NCBI RefSeq assembly: GCF_016482785.1
Contig: NZ_JAEMXM010000016.1
Location: forward strand, 1 to 48,972
DNA length: 48,972 nucleotides
Direction of reading: 5' to 3'
From: Paenibacillus alkalitolerans
Lineage (GTDB): Bacteria; Bacillota; Bacilli; Paenibacillales; YIM-B00363
Shown here: positions 8,641-18,228 of the stretch, piece after piece
Numbering within the stretch: the first letter of the stretch is position 1
Layout of the letters: each line of letters begins with the position of its first letter
Position numbers and translations under genes: made by a program
Notes under the pieces: model-generated
What the model was told of the DNA's origin: nothing
The model's database searches: none
Seen by the model: only the letters and a program-made list of their open reading frames with translations

Positions 8641-10644
8641 ATGACGGAGAGCATCAAGCGGGAGCCGATGTTTGAGATGTTTCTTTATGAATCGTTCCAG
8701 CTTATCGAACAGCTGGAACAAACCGTACTCGACATCGAACGTTCGGGTCATTTGGCTGCGGATCAGATCAACCTCATATTTCGAATCATGCATACGATCA
8801 AAGGCTCGGCAGCCGTAATGATGTACAACCAGATATCGGACTTGGCTCATTACACGGAGGATTTATTCCATTACCTGCGGGATAATGCATCAACCGGCGT
8901 CGATCACACGCAGCTTGTCGATCTCGTTCTTAGCGTATCGGATTCGATGAAAAGCGAGCTTCAAAAAATTGACCGGAGAGAAGCCGCGAAAGGCAATTTT
9001 GAAGAGCTGATTCAAGACATTAAATCTTTCATCTCCCGTCTGAAGCAAGATGTCCAAGATGACGCTCCCGAGCCGGCTGAGCGGCATCAAATTTGTTTGA
9101 ATGTGCCTGTTGAAAGCGCACGGTCATGCGGATCGAACGGATTTGAGGCGAGGCTGAAATTTATGGAAGACTGCGGGATGGAAAATATCCGCTGTTACTC
9201 GGTCATCCATAATTTAAAGGAAATTGCCGAGATTCATTCGTATGTGCCGGAAGACATCATCGTGAATCACGAAAGCAGTACGGAATTTATCAAGGCGAAC
9301 GGGTTCACGATCCGGTTCTCCTCCGAGCAGGGCTATAACGAGCTGTTGGACTTTTTCTCAGGAACGAGCTTCATCAGTCAAGTAGGTTTGGTCGAGCAAG
9401 AACAGCAGGCGGAGACGGCGGACATAGAAGAACGGGATCTGTCGATTGCGGAAACCAACTCATCCCCGGGCACGACTAAACAGAATCATTTTATTAGCGT
9501 GAATGTGGAGAAGATGGACAAGCTGATGGATTTGGTAGGCGAGCTCGTCATCTCCGAAGCGATGGTTACCGAGCACCCCGAGTTGAAAGGAATTCAATTG
9601 GAGCGGTTCACCAAAGCGGCCAGGCAATTGCGAAAGATCACAGGCGAGCTCCAAGATGTCGTCATGACCATCCGGATGGTCCCCTTATCGGCAACGTTCC
9701 AGAAGATGAACCGGATTGTGCGGGACATGTCCAAAAAGCTGGACAAAGAAGTACAGCTCAATATCGCCGGACAAGAGACGGAAGTCGACAAGAGCATTAT
9801 CGAGCAGCTGTCCGATCCGCTCATGCACATGATCCGCAATTGCATTGATCACGGCATCGAAACCGCAGACGAGCGGAGATCGGCTGGAAAGCCGGGAACC
9901 GGAACAGTCTGGTTGGAAGCGAAAAACGCCGGCGGCGAAGTATGGATTACGATTCGGGATGACGGCCGGGGATTGGATAAAGATAAAATTTTGCAAAAAG
10001 CAAAGGCGGCGGGCCTGTTGTTAAAGTCCGAGACCGACTACACCGACCGGGAAATTTACTCCATGATATTCTTGCCCGGCTTCTCGACCAAAGAAGCGGT
10101 TACTGAATTTTCCGGCCGGGGCGTCGGGATGGATGTCGTCAACCGGAACATTCAAGCGCTGGGAGGCACGGTCCACGTTGAAAGCAGCCCGGGCAGAGGC
10201 ACGACGACCATTGTCAAAATACCGTTAACTCTTGCGATTATCGACGGGATGACGGTTAAAGTCGGCGATTCCCGTTTCACGGTTCCGACCGTTTCGATCC
10301 GGGAGTCGTTCCGGGTTTCGAAAGATGAGGTGATCCGCGATCCGGAAGGCAACGAGATGATCTTGATCCGGGGAACGTGTTACAAAATAGTCCGCATGTA
10401 CGAACGGTACCGGCTTCAAACGAGGGTCACGGATTTGGAGAAGGGCATTGTGCTCATGGTGGAGTATGAGGAGCTGGCCGTGTGCATTTTTGCCGACGAA
10501 TTGTTAGGAAAGCAGCAGGTCGTCGTAAAATCGCTGCCTCCCGTTCTGAAGAAAATCGGAGGCATCTCCGGATGTACGCTGCTGGGAGACGGAAGCATCA
10601 GTCTTATCTTGGATATATCCGATTTATTAATGAAAACCGATTGA
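8641..10644 (+). CDS. cheA: Chemotaxis histidine kinase CheA
   Basis: CheA of 667 residues. The N-terminal Hpt domain has phosphorylated His51 in MHTIKGSAAVM. A variable P2-like region (about 150-270) follows, then the dimerisation helices (EKMDKLMDLVGELVISEAMV), the ATPase domain (MIRNCIDHGIE, IRDDGRGLD, FSGRGVGMDVV) and a C-terminal CheW-like P5 domain. It autophosphorylates in response to receptor state. The start is ATG 8641 after GAGAGGTGA; a TTG 36 bases upstream is unlikely. It heads cheA-cheW-mcp-cheR-cheB. No cheY, cheC or cheD is present here, and there are no flagellar genes, so this may be an accessory array with an output other than swimming. Between the previous terminator and this gene (8475-8640) I see no gene and no clear promoter. 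Confidence 0.95.
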   Translation: MTESIKREPMFEMFLYESFQLIEQLEQTVLDIERSGHLAADQINLIFRIMHTIKGSAAVMMYNQISDLAHYTEDLFHYLRDNASTGVDHTQLVDLVLSVSDSMKSELQKIDRREAAKGNFEELIQDIKSFISRLKQDVQDDAPEPAERHQICLNVPVESARSCGSNGFEARLKFMEDCGMENIRCYSVIHNLKEIAEIHSYVPEDIIVNHESSTEFIKANGFTIRFSSEQGYNELLDFFSGTSFISQVGLVEQEQQAETADIEERDLSIAETNSSPGTTKQNHFISVNVEKMDKLMDLVGELVISEAMVTEHPELKGIQLERFTKAARQLRKITGELQDVVMTIRMVPLSATFQKMNRIVRDMSKKLDKEVQLNIAGQETEVDKSIIEQLSDPLMHMIRNCIDHGIETADERRSAGKPGTGTVWLEAKNAGGEVWITIRDDGRGLDKDKILQKAKAAGLLLKSETDYTDREIYSMIFLPGFSTKEAVTEFSGRGVGMDVVNRNIQALGGTVHVESSPGRGTTTIVKIPLTLAIIDGMTVKVGDSRFTVPTVSIRESFRVSKDEVIRDPEGNEMILIRGTCYKIVRMYERYRLQTRVTDLEKGIVLMVEYEELAVCIFADELLGKQQVVVKSLPPVLKKIGGISGCTLLGDGSISLILDISDLLMKTD

Positions 10645-10661
10645 GAAAGGAGACGTCTTGT

Positions 10662-11150
10662 ATGTCCAACATGATGGAAGACAGAACCGAGTTTGAGGAA
10701 GATACGCAAAAAGGCAAATTCCTTACGTTCTCGCTCGATCAAGAGGATTACGGCATTGAGATCAAATACGTGACGGAAATCATAAACATGCAGCCGATCA
10801 CGATCGTTCCGGAAGTGCCCGTTTACATGAAAGGCATTATCAATCTCCGCGGAACGATAATCCCCGTAATGGACGTTCGTCTGCGGTTTCAGAAGGAACC
10901 TCGGAATTACAACGACAGAACGTGCATCATCGTCATCCATTTCGAGGATATATCCATAGGCCTCATCGTGGACAGCGTATCGGAGGTGTTGAACATTCCG
11001 GACAACGATATCGTCGATCCTCCCCAGATGAACCAGACGAACCAGCGTTATATTCGGGGAATTGGGAAAGTAAACCAGCGCGTAAAACTGCTGCTTGACT
11101 GCTCGAAGCTGATACGCGACGAAGAATTGCAGCAGCTCAAAAATATATAA
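10662..11150 (+). CDS. cheW: Chemotaxis coupling protein CheW
   Basis: A single CheW domain protein of 162 residues linking the receptor to CheA. FLTFSLDQEDYGIEI, the GIINLRGTIIPVMDVR core and the C-terminal VKLLLDCSKLI are typical. The ATG at 10662 follows GAAAGGAG and begins 17 bases after the cheA stop. Longer in-frame extensions run back into cheA and have no ribosome binding site. An acidic 20-residue N-terminal tail precedes the fold. Confidence 0.94.
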   Translation: MSNMMEDRTEFEEDTQKGKFLTFSLDQEDYGIEIKYVTEIINMQPITIVPEVPVYMKGIINLRGTIIPVMDVRLRFQKEPRNYNDRTCIIVIHFEDISIGLIVDSVSEVLNIPDNDIVDPPQMNQTNQRYIRGIGKVNQRVKLLLDCSKLIRDEELQQLKNI

Positions 11151-11174
11151 TCCAATGACTAGAGGTGGATCGCC

Positions 11175-12890
11175 ATGGCATGGTTCAAAAACATGAAAAT
11201 CGGCACGAAATTGATTACGTCTTTCGTCTTTATCGCATGTATTGCCGGAGTAATAGGCGTGATGGGCTTTACCGCCATATCCGAAATCGACGAGAGGAGC
11301 CAATCGCTCAGCAAAAATTATACGAATCCGATCACGGAGATGGGCTTATGGCTGGAAGGGTTCAACAGCATCAGGATCGCGAGCCGGGACGTTGTTTTTC
11401 TTGTAGACGACCATGAATATCAGGCGAAGCGGGCCGAACGGATCAAAGAGCTTCAGCAGGAAATGGAACCACTCCTTGCGGAATATGAAAAAGGGATCAA
11501 CAGCGATGAAGAACGGGCCAAGTTCGATTCGATGATCAACTCGTATCACAATGAGTTTCTTCCGCTGATCGACCGAATCGTCGCATTGGGACTTGCCGAC
11601 AAAATGGAGGAAGCAACGCGGGTTCTTTACGACGAATCATCGGAAGTAACATCGGCGATTAACGATGCGGGCTTGGAACTGATGCAGATGAACGCCCGTT
11701 CGGGTAAGGTAGCGGCGGACGAAAATACGGCGGTTGCAAATCGAGCGGTTATCGTCATGATCAGCTTGGCCGCCGCCGGAATGCTTATCGCTATCGCCCT
11801 GGGAATGTATATCGCCCGCATTATCAGCAAGCCGATCGATACGCTTGTTCAAGCTTCCCGTAAAATTGCGGACGGCGACATGAACGTGACTATCGACATA
11901 AAGTCGAAGGACGAGATCGGAGTTCTCGCGCAAGCGTTCACCGCAATGACCGAGAGTATGAACGAGGTGCTGCATAACATCAATAATGCGGCGGAACAGG
12001 TCGCTTCCGGTTCCCGCCAAGTGTCCGAGGCAAGCCAAACGCTCTCCCAAGGCTCTACGGAACAAGCTTCATCCATTCAGCAGCTTACTTCTTCAATGGA
12101 ACAGATTGCGGCGCAAACGAAGCAGAACGCTGTCAGCGCGGATCAAGCGAATCAGTTGGCTAAGACAGCCAGTACGGATGCGGAGCAAGGAAACAGCCAG
12201 ATGAAAGAGATGTTGACGGCTATGGAGGATATTAACGAAGCATCCGGCAATATTTCGAAGATTATTAAGGTGATTGACGAAATCGCATTCCAAACGAACA
12301 TTTTGGCGCTGAATGCGGCGGTGGAAGCGGCAAGAGCCGGCCAGCACGGCAAAGGCTTCGCGGTCGTTGCGGAAGAAGTGCGTAATTTGGCGGCGAGAAG
12401 CGCCAATGCGGCCAAAGAAACGACGGTTCTGATCGAAGGTTCGATAAAGAAAGTCGAAGCCGGAACGAAGATAGCTCACGAAACGGCCGCCGCGCTGAAT
12501 AAAATAGTGGACGGCGTCAATCATGCGGCTTCACTGGTAGGCACAATCGCCAGCGCTTCCAACGAGCAAGCGGTAGGCATAACGCAAGCGAATCAAGGCA
12601 TTTCTCAAGTTTCGGATGTCATTCAAGCAAACTCGGCCACATCGGAAGAGTGCGCGGCGGCGAGCGAGCAGCTGTCGGCTCAATCCGATCAGCTTAAAGA
12701 GATGGTTGCCAGATTCCGGTTGAAGCGCTTGAAAGAGACGGCATTACGGTCCGCCGATTCGTTCTCCGAGCAAAGCCGGCCGATACGGGCTTCGATCGCT
12801 CCGATTGTTGCGCGTGCCGAAGCGGCTGCTGCAACAGGCGGCAAAGTAAAAATCCAACTGGACGATAACGGCTTCGGCAAATATGAATAA
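11175..12890 (+). CDS. Methyl-accepting chemotaxis protein
   Basis: A transmembrane receptor of 571 residues. TM1 lies at about 11-31, a four-helix-bundle-type extracellular sensor at about 32-190, TM2 at about 190-212, then a HAMP domain ([19 protein letters not shown]) and a long cytoplasmic signalling hairpin. The conserved tip reads [20 protein letters not shown]. There is no C-terminal NWETF-type pentapeptide tether for CheR/CheB. AGAGGTGG precedes ATG 11175. As the only receptor in the operon it is probably dedicated to this CheA/CheW. The ligand is unknown, but a small 4HB sensor often binds small metabolites or partner binding proteins. Confidence 0.94.
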   Translation: MAWFKNMKIGTKLITSFVFIACIAGVIGVMGFTAISEIDERSQSLSKNYTNPITEMGLWLEGFNSIRIASRDVVFLVDDHEYQAKRAERIKELQQEMEPLLAEYEKGINSDEERAKFDSMINSYHNEFLPLIDRIVALGLADKMEEATRVLYDESSEVTSAINDAGLELMQMNARSGKVAADENTAVANRAVIVMISLAAAGMLIAIALGMYIARIISKPIDTLVQASRKIADGDMNVTIDIKSKDEIGVLAQAFTAMTESMNEVLHNINNAAEQVASGSRQVSEASQTLSQGSTEQASSIQQLTSSMEQIAAQTKQNAVSADQANQLAKTASTDAEQGNSQMKEMLTAMEDINEASGNISKIIKVIDEIAFQTNILALNAAVEAARAGQHGKGFAVVAEEVRNLAARSANAAKETTVLIEGSIKKVEAGTKIAHETAAALNKIVDGVNHAASLVGTIASASNEQAVGITQANQGISQVSDVIQANSATSEECAAASEQLSAQSDQLKEMVARFRLKRLKETALRSADSFSEQSRPIRASIAPIVARAEAAAATGGKVKIQLDDNGFGKYE

Positions 12891-12896
12891 CGGGAC

Positions 12897-12916
12897 GGAG
12901 AGCCGCAAGGCTCTCC
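12897..12916 (+). other. Perfect 8-bp hairpin with GCAA tetraloop between mcp and cheR
   Basis: GGAGAGCC (12897-12904) and GGCTCTCC (12909-12916) pair perfectly around the GNRA loop GCAA, seven bases after the mcp stop. No T-tract follows, so it is unlikely to be an ordinary terminator. It could be an mRNA stability or processing element that sets different levels of the upstream receptor/kinase and the downstream CheR/CheB. The function is inferred; the structure is seen. Confidence 0.55.
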
Positions 12917-12941
12917 TATCCTTCAATGCGAGGTGCATGCG

Positions 12942-13751
12942 ATGTTCACTATTTCGGACCAAGAGTACCGTCAGTTGTCGGCGTTTATAGAGAAGCATAC
13001 AGGCATACATCTCGGGCCGAGAAAAAAGTCGCTCGTTCAAAGCAGACTGCAGCAGACGTTAGAAAAGAGGAAGCTTGAGACGTTCGACCAGTATTATGTG
13101 TTCCTGACGAACGATTCGACTGGAGCCGCAATGAAGGAACTCACGGAAAAGCTTACGACGAACCACACCTACTTTATGAGAGAGCGCGATCATTTCGCAT
13201 ATTTACAGCACCATGTGCTCCCTTACTTGGAAAAGTCGGTGTCATCAAAAGATTTAAGGATATGGAGCGCCGGCTGCTCCTACGGACAAGAGCCCTATAC
13301 GATCGCTATGATTCTTGATGACTATTTTGGCGCGAATAAATTCGCTTGGGACACGAAAGTGCTCGCAACCGACATCTCTCCGCGCGTGATCGAAGAGGCA
13401 AAGCTGGGAGTTTACAAGAACGAGGACGTGCTGCAGCTTCCCGAACGGTGGAGATCGAAACATTTTCAAGCTTATGACGGGGAAAGAACGGCCGTCAAGC
13501 AGCACATCAAGCAGGAGGTATTGTATCGCCCTTTGAACTTGATACATCCGTTTCCGTTTCGCCAACCGTTTCACGTGATCTTTTGCCGCAATGTAATGAT
13601 TTATTTCGACGAGCATGTCAGGGCGGATTTGTTGCGGCGCTTTTATAACAGCTTATTGCCCGGCGGTTATTTGTTCATAGGACATTCGGAATCGCTTCAG
13701 CGCGAAGAGACGTCTTTCCGGTACGTCATGCCCGCCGTGTATCGAAAGTGA
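12942..13751 (+). CDS. cheR: Chemoreceptor glutamate methyltransferase CheR
   Basis: CheR, 269 residues, transfers methyl groups from S-adenosylmethionine to receptor glutamates. The N-terminal helical domain (about 1-75) is followed by the SAM-binding domain with WSAGCSYGQEPYTIAM, LATDISPRVIEEA and VIFCRNVMIYFD. An in-frame GTG at 12933 lies within the GAGGTG ribosome binding site of the ATG at 12942, so the later start is chosen. It is followed directly by cheB, whose binding site overlaps the cheR stop, indicating coupled translation of methylase and demethylase. Confidence 0.93.
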   Translation: MFTISDQEYRQLSAFIEKHTGIHLGPRKKSLVQSRLQQTLEKRKLETFDQYYVFLTNDSTGAAMKELTEKLTTNHTYFMRERDHFAYLQHHVLPYLEKSVSSKDLRIWSAGCSYGQEPYTIAMILDDYFGANKFAWDTKVLATDISPRVIEEAKLGVYKNEDVLQLPERWRSKHFQAYDGERTAVKQHIKQEVLYRPLNLIHPFPFRQPFHVIFCRNVMIYFDEHVRADLLRRFYNSLLPGGYLFIGHSESLQREETSFRYVMPAVYRK

Positions 13752-13761
13752 GGTGTTTCCC

Positions 13762-14790
13762 GTGCGGAAATGGAAAGTGCTCGTGGTGGACGATTCCGCC
13801 GTATTTCGCCATGCGGTCGTTCAAGCGATGGAGAACCATCCGTTGATCGAAGTCGTCGCAGCGGCTTCGGACCCTTACGAGGCGCGAGACCGAATCATTG
13901 AAACGGAACCGGAAGTCCTCGTGCTCGATGTGGAGATGCCCCGGATGAACGGGATCGTGTTCTTGAAGAAGCTTCTTCCCCAGTACCCTGTCCCCGTAAT
14001 CGTAATGAGCTCTACCGCAGAGCACGTGTTTGAAGCGCTGGAGTGCGGTGCCGTAGACTTTATCGCGAAACCGAACGCAAGAAACGGTGTAGACGTTCCG
14101 ACGTTCATGCGCGAGCTCCAAAGTAAGATTCGAGTTGCCGCGCGGGCGCGCATATCTCCGCATTCAGCGCCGCAGTCCCAGCACGGCCATTCGAAAGAAC
14201 AGCCGCAACCGGCGCAAACCCACATCCAAGTGATCGCGATCGGCGCCTCGACGGGAGGGACGGAAGCGATCTTATCCGTTATTAAACAATTGCCCCCGCA
14301 AAGTCCGGGTATCGTCGTAGTTCAGCACATGCCTCCCGGGTTTACAAAGTCATACGCAGACCGGTTGAACAAGATTACGGCTTTTGAGGTGAAGGAAGCG
14401 GTGACCGGGGATGCGGTCGTTCAGGGCAAGGTGCTTGTTGCGCCCGGGAATATGCAGATGAAGGTCGTCAAAAGCGGGGCCAAGTTCCACGTTGAATGCT
14501 TTGAAGGTCCGAAAGTAAGCGGACACTGTCCCTCCGTCGACGTATTGTTCGATTCGGTCGCTCAATGCGGCGGAAGCCGCTCGATCGGCGTGCTGTTGAC
14601 GGGAATGGGCAGCGACGGCGCGCATGGCTTGTTGAATATGAGAAAGCGCGGAGCCAGGACGATCGGTCAAGACGAATCGTCGTCAGTTGTGTACGGTATG
14701 CCTAAAGTCGCATACGAAATCGGAGCGGTGGAGAAGCAGCTGACGCTGCAGCAAATTCCGTCTGCCGTTAAACACTTAATATGGAGCTGA
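13762..14790 (+). CDS. cheB: Protein-glutamate methylesterase/response regulator CheB
   Basis: CheB of 342 residues: receiver domain (phosphorylated Asp56 in VLDVEMPRMNG), a linker rich in Gln and Pro, and a methylesterase domain with the catalytic triad Ser163 (GASTGGTEA), His189 (VVQHMPPG) and Asp285 (GMGSDGAHG). It is the only receiver-domain protein encoded inside the che operon. The start is GTG 13762 after GAGGTG; the GTG at 13753 is part of that binding site. It would reset receptor methylation when phosphorylated by CheA. No clear terminator separates it from the EAL gene that starts 70 bases later, so read-through is possible. Confidence 0.94.
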   Translation: MRKWKVLVVDDSAVFRHAVVQAMENHPLIEVVAAASDPYEARDRIIETEPEVLVLDVEMPRMNGIVFLKKLLPQYPVPVIVMSSTAEHVFEALECGAVDFIAKPNARNGVDVPTFMRELQSKIRVAARARISPHSAPQSQHGHSKEQPQPAQTHIQVIAIGASTGGTEAILSVIKQLPPQSPGIVVVQHMPPGFTKSYADRLNKITAFEVKEAVTGDAVVQGKVLVAPGNMQMKVVKSGAKFHVECFEGPKVSGHCPSVDVLFDSVAQCGGSRSIGVLLTGMGSDGAHGLLNMRKRGARTIGQDESSSVVYGMPKVAYEIGAVEKQLTLQQIPSAVKHLIWS

Positions 14791-14859
14791 TATCATACCA
14801 AAACAGACAGAACACGATGTAAAATAAGACGGATTCACGAATGTGGGGTATGGCGTAAT

Positions 14860-16521
14860 ATGCTTACTGACGATTCGGTTGCTAGAATTATTGATCAGGA
14901 ATGGAGTTTGCTTGTGATCGGCGCTGACGGTCGGATTCAAAACATCAGCGCGAGCTTGTTGGCAATGCTCGGATATGAACGAAACGAAGTCATAGGCCGG
15001 CAGTACGCTTTCGTTATTTATCAAAAAATGACATCGGCATTGCTGCTCGAAATTCGTCAAAATCTCATCGACAACGGAAAGTGGACGGGCGAAATGAAAA
15101 TCAAAGCCAAATCCGGCGATTGGATTTGGACGGACTGCACGATTTGCCTTATGGATGACGCCGATCCCGGCGTTTCCCGCTGGTTGGTTTGGGTAGTGGA
15201 CATATCCAGGAAGAAAGAATTGGAGCAGCAAGTGTTTATGGCAGGCTGCTATGACGAACTCACTTCTCTTCCGAACCGCTCTTATTTCCAATACCGGTTG
15301 TCGATTGAAGTGAACAAAGCGAAGCATAATCCGGAACGAAAATTGCTGCTCGTGCTGATCGATCTGGATCATTTCAAGGTAATTAACGACTCGCTCGGGC
15401 ATCATTATGGAGACGAAGTGATGAAAACGGTCGCCCAAAGAATTCGGAGCAGCTCCGATGAATCGGTGCTCGTCGCCAGAATGAGCGGAAACCAGTTCGC
15501 GCTCTTGTTCAAATCTATGATCAAGCAGGAGTTTATGCCGAAAGTCCGAATCGTGTTAGACGGCATCGTCGAACCGGTCCGAATTCATCATCATGAATTG
15601 TCCGTCACCGCGAGCGCCGGCGCCGCATATTACCCCGACGATTCGCATGACTCGGGCAGCTTGTTTAAGAATGCGGAATTGGCGCTGTTTCAAGCGAAGG
15701 AACATGGGAGAAACAGAATTTTAAGCTATGACAAAGAAATGAATGCCGCCGCCATGCGAAGGCTTCTGCTGCCGAGTTATCTCCGGCGTGCGTTGGAGCG
15801 AAAGGAATTCGTCTTGTATTATCAGCCGAAGCTTCGATTGAGCGATTCGGCCGTATACGGAATGGAAGCGCTAATTCGTTGGGATTCGCCGAATTTGGGA
15901 CGGGTCTCGCCGCAGGAGTTTATCCCATTGGCGGAGGAGCTCGGGTTGATCGGGAAAATCGGTGAATGGGTGCTTCAAACGGCTTGCGGCCAAAATAAGC
16001 GCTGGCAGACGGAAGGATACGAACCGCTCTGCGTGAGCGTGAACGTATCGGGCAAACAATTTCAACAGAAAGATTTGGACCGCACTATTTCAGCGGTTCT
16101 TCACGAGACGGGGCTCGACCCGCAGTGGCTGGAGCTGGAGCTGACGGAAAGCAGTGTCATGTTATATCCGAGAGAATCGGCGGAAGCGTTGAATAAACTG
16201 AAAGAAATCGGCGTGTCCGTTTCGGTGGACGATTTCGGAACAGGGTTTTCGTCGCTCAATTACCTCTCGATATTTCCGTTAAACACTCTGAAAATCGATA
16301 AATCGTTTATTAACGATTTGAGCGGCAACGAAAAGAACGCCACGCTTGTCCAAGCGATAATCGATCTCGGACACAAACTAGGTCTAAATATAGTCGCCGA
16401 AGGGGTCGAAACGCCGGAGCAGCTGGAAATGCTGCTGTCGTTCGGGTGCGATGCCGTACAAGGGTATTACTTGGGTCATCCGATAGCCGGCGATGAATTT
16501 AAGAAGAAGTATTTGAGGTGA
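14860..16521 (+). CDS. PAS-GGDEF-EAL protein, probable c-di-GMP phosphodiesterase
   Basis: A soluble 553-residue protein with an N-terminal PAS domain (about 8-118), a GGDEF domain (about 125-290) and an EAL domain (about 300-550). The GGDEF signature is degenerate: residues 209-213 read SGNQF, so cyclase activity is unlikely, although the domain could bind GTP or be regulatory. The EAL domain looks intact: EAL at 336-338, ELTES, DDFGTG, LKIDKSF and VAEGVETPEQ supply the metal-binding and catalytic residues. It therefore probably hydrolyses c-di-GMP to pGpG. It lies directly downstream of cheB and close to a c-di-GMP riboswitch on the other strand. Which signal the PAS domain senses is unknown. 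Confidence 0.92.
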   Translation: MLTDDSVARIIDQEWSLLVIGADGRIQNISASLLAMLGYERNEVIGRQYAFVIYQKMTSALLLEIRQNLIDNGKWTGEMKIKAKSGDWIWTDCTICLMDDADPGVSRWLVWVVDISRKKELEQQVFMAGCYDELTSLPNRSYFQYRLSIEVNKAKHNPERKLLLVLIDLDHFKVINDSLGHHYGDEVMKTVAQRIRSSSDESVLVARMSGNQFALLFKSMIKQEFMPKVRIVLDGIVEPVRIHHHELSVTASAGAAYYPDDSHDSGSLFKNAELALFQAKEHGRNRILSYDKEMNAAAMRRLLLPSYLRRALERKEFVLYYQPKLRLSDSAVYGMEALIRWDSPNLGRVSPQEFIPLAEELGLIGKIGEWVLQTACGQNKRWQTEGYEPLCVSVNVSGKQFQQKDLDRTISAVLHETGLDPQWLELELTESSVMLYPRESAEALNKLKEIGVSVSVDDFGTGFSSLNYLSIFPLNTLKIDKSFINDLSGNEKNATLVQAIIDLGHKLGLNIVAEGVETPEQLEMLLSFGCDAVQGYYLGHPIAGDEFKKKYLR

Positions 16522-16602
16522 CTTACTTGACAATCGGACAGCCGCTATGATTTTATCGATGCCGCTACACTCGCATGCTATCATGAATAAATCACCAAAT
16601 CA

Positions 16603-18228
16603 TTGCGCTTGGAAATATGGCGAAAAAAAACTTGTTTGCTGGTTTCTGCGGCGGTCTTCTTGCTGGTTTTCTTTTGTTCCGGCGCGTATGCGCGCGGACT
16701 TCAACCGGCGGCTTCCAAAGGAGTGTTGGATGCAAGCGAATGGGATTTTCAGAGCCAAGGAATCATCCGGCTCGACGGGGAATGGGAATTTTATTGGCAG
16801 CGGTTGCTGGAGCCCGATTCGATCAGGACCGGTCACGCCGGTATTCACAGCGTCGCGACATCCTACCGGCTATGGATCAACGGCAAACCGGCGGCCTCCA
16901 ATGGAACGGTGGGAATGAACCGGCAGCAGTCGGAGCCGAAAACGTATTCCCGAGTGATCTTTTTCCAACCTGACAGCGACGGAATCGAATTGGTGATGCA
17001 GGTTGCCAATTTTGCACAGCGAAAGGGCGGACTATGGACAAGCATTGAGTTCGGTAACCAAGCGGACATGGGGCTGCACAGGGAGAGGAGCATTGCGATC
17101 GACCTGTTTGCTTTCAGTGCGCTTTTCGTTTTGGGAATATATCAAATTGCGCTGTTCGCCTTGCGCAAGAAGGATAAGCTTAGCCTGGTGCTTGGCTTGT
17201 TCTGCGTGCTGTTTTCATTTCGCCACATCTTATTAGGCAATACGCTGCTAGTCCGGTTTTTCCCTGAAATCGATTGGGAGTTCGCGGCCAAACTCGAATA
17301 CTTGCCTCCGTTTATCGGCGTACCGCTTCTATCGGTTTATGCGTACCTGCTCTACCCGAATGAAGTGAACCGCAAGGTTCTTGTTCCCATTGTTTCGACT
17401 GGAGTATTGCTTACAGCCTCCGTCATAATTTTCCCTGCTCGCGTTTATACACACATTATGGCGCCCTATTATCAGTTGTTTGTCGTTGCCGTCATCGCTT
17501 ATTTGATATACGCGTTCGGCCTGGCGGTCATTCGCGACAGGGAAGGGGCGAGGATTAACGCTGTCGGTCTGCTGGTCGTTTTTGCAGCCGCCATAAACGA
17601 TATTCTATACTCCAACCACCTGATCTCCTCCGTCTATCTCTCCCAGTTCGGGTTATTGTTCGTTGTGTTTAATCAAACCTTGCTGGTCGCTTTAAAGTTT
17701 TCCAAAGCGTTCGCCAAAATTGAAAACTTGTCGACGGAATTGCAGCAGGCGAATGCAGGACTGGAGCAGAAGGTGAGGGAACGAACCGAGGAGCTGGAGC
17801 ATATAAACCGCGAGCTTGCTGCGGCGAATGAAAAATTGCAGCTGGCAGAGCACTCGAGACGTCAGCTCATAGCGAACATCTCGCATGAGCTCGGCACGCC
17901 GATGACGACGATCCAAGGATACGCGAAAGCGATCTTGGACGGATTGATCCCGTCGAATGACCGGAAAACGTTCAGTATGATTTACCAAAAAGTACTATTC
18001 GTAAACAAAATGATTCAAGATTTGTTCGAATTGTCCAAGCTCGAGCCGTTCCTCGGCTACTATTATTGGAGACGTATATGGGCAATGAACCTCAGCGCGA
18101 CGATATCGTTGTTCTTGGGTTTGGGCCGCCCATTTCAGCCATTTCTTAAAACAGAAACCCGAGGGAGCGCCGCTGCGCCGCCTCGGGTTTCTGTTGCTGT
18201 TTATGACTGCTCACTGCGTGTCAGTTGA
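16603..18228 (+). pseudogene. Decayed 7TM-DISM sensor histidine kinase
   Basis: The protein starts with a signal anchor and a periplasmic 7TMR-DISMED2-type region (RLDGEWEFYW, YRLWINGK). Seven hydrophobic helices (about 165-375), a coiled coil and a HisKA box with the phosphorylatable His in ISHELGTPMTTIQGY follow. Two lesions are apparent. The periplasmic domain jumps from RTGH to TSYRLWINGK, lacking roughly 50-60 residues normally present. After LFELSKLE (about 18043) the frame enters unrelated sequence and no ATPase domain follows. The start is also poor (TTG 16603 or 16609, no ribosome binding site). It could not act as a kinase. The lengths of missing sequence are estimates from family knowledge. 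Unrelated DNA of unclear origin fills 18044-18150. Confidence 0.8.
18151..18194 (-). terminator. Long hairpin terminating the minus-strand microprotein gene
   Basis: ACAGAAACCCGAGG (18151-18164) pairs perfectly with CCTCGGGTTTCTGT (18181-18194); the loop can form a further GCGC/GCGC stem. Read on the minus strand the stem is followed by TTTTAAG, so it most likely ends the transcript of the 62-residue gene. On the plus strand it also falls inside the tail of the decayed kinase frame. Confidence 0.7.

Noticed and set aside
10416-11303. Minus-strand open frame of 295 codons across cheW
   Set aside because: cheA, cheW and mcp are all well supported on the plus strand; the antisense frame has low-complexity His/Asp-rich content and no start site.
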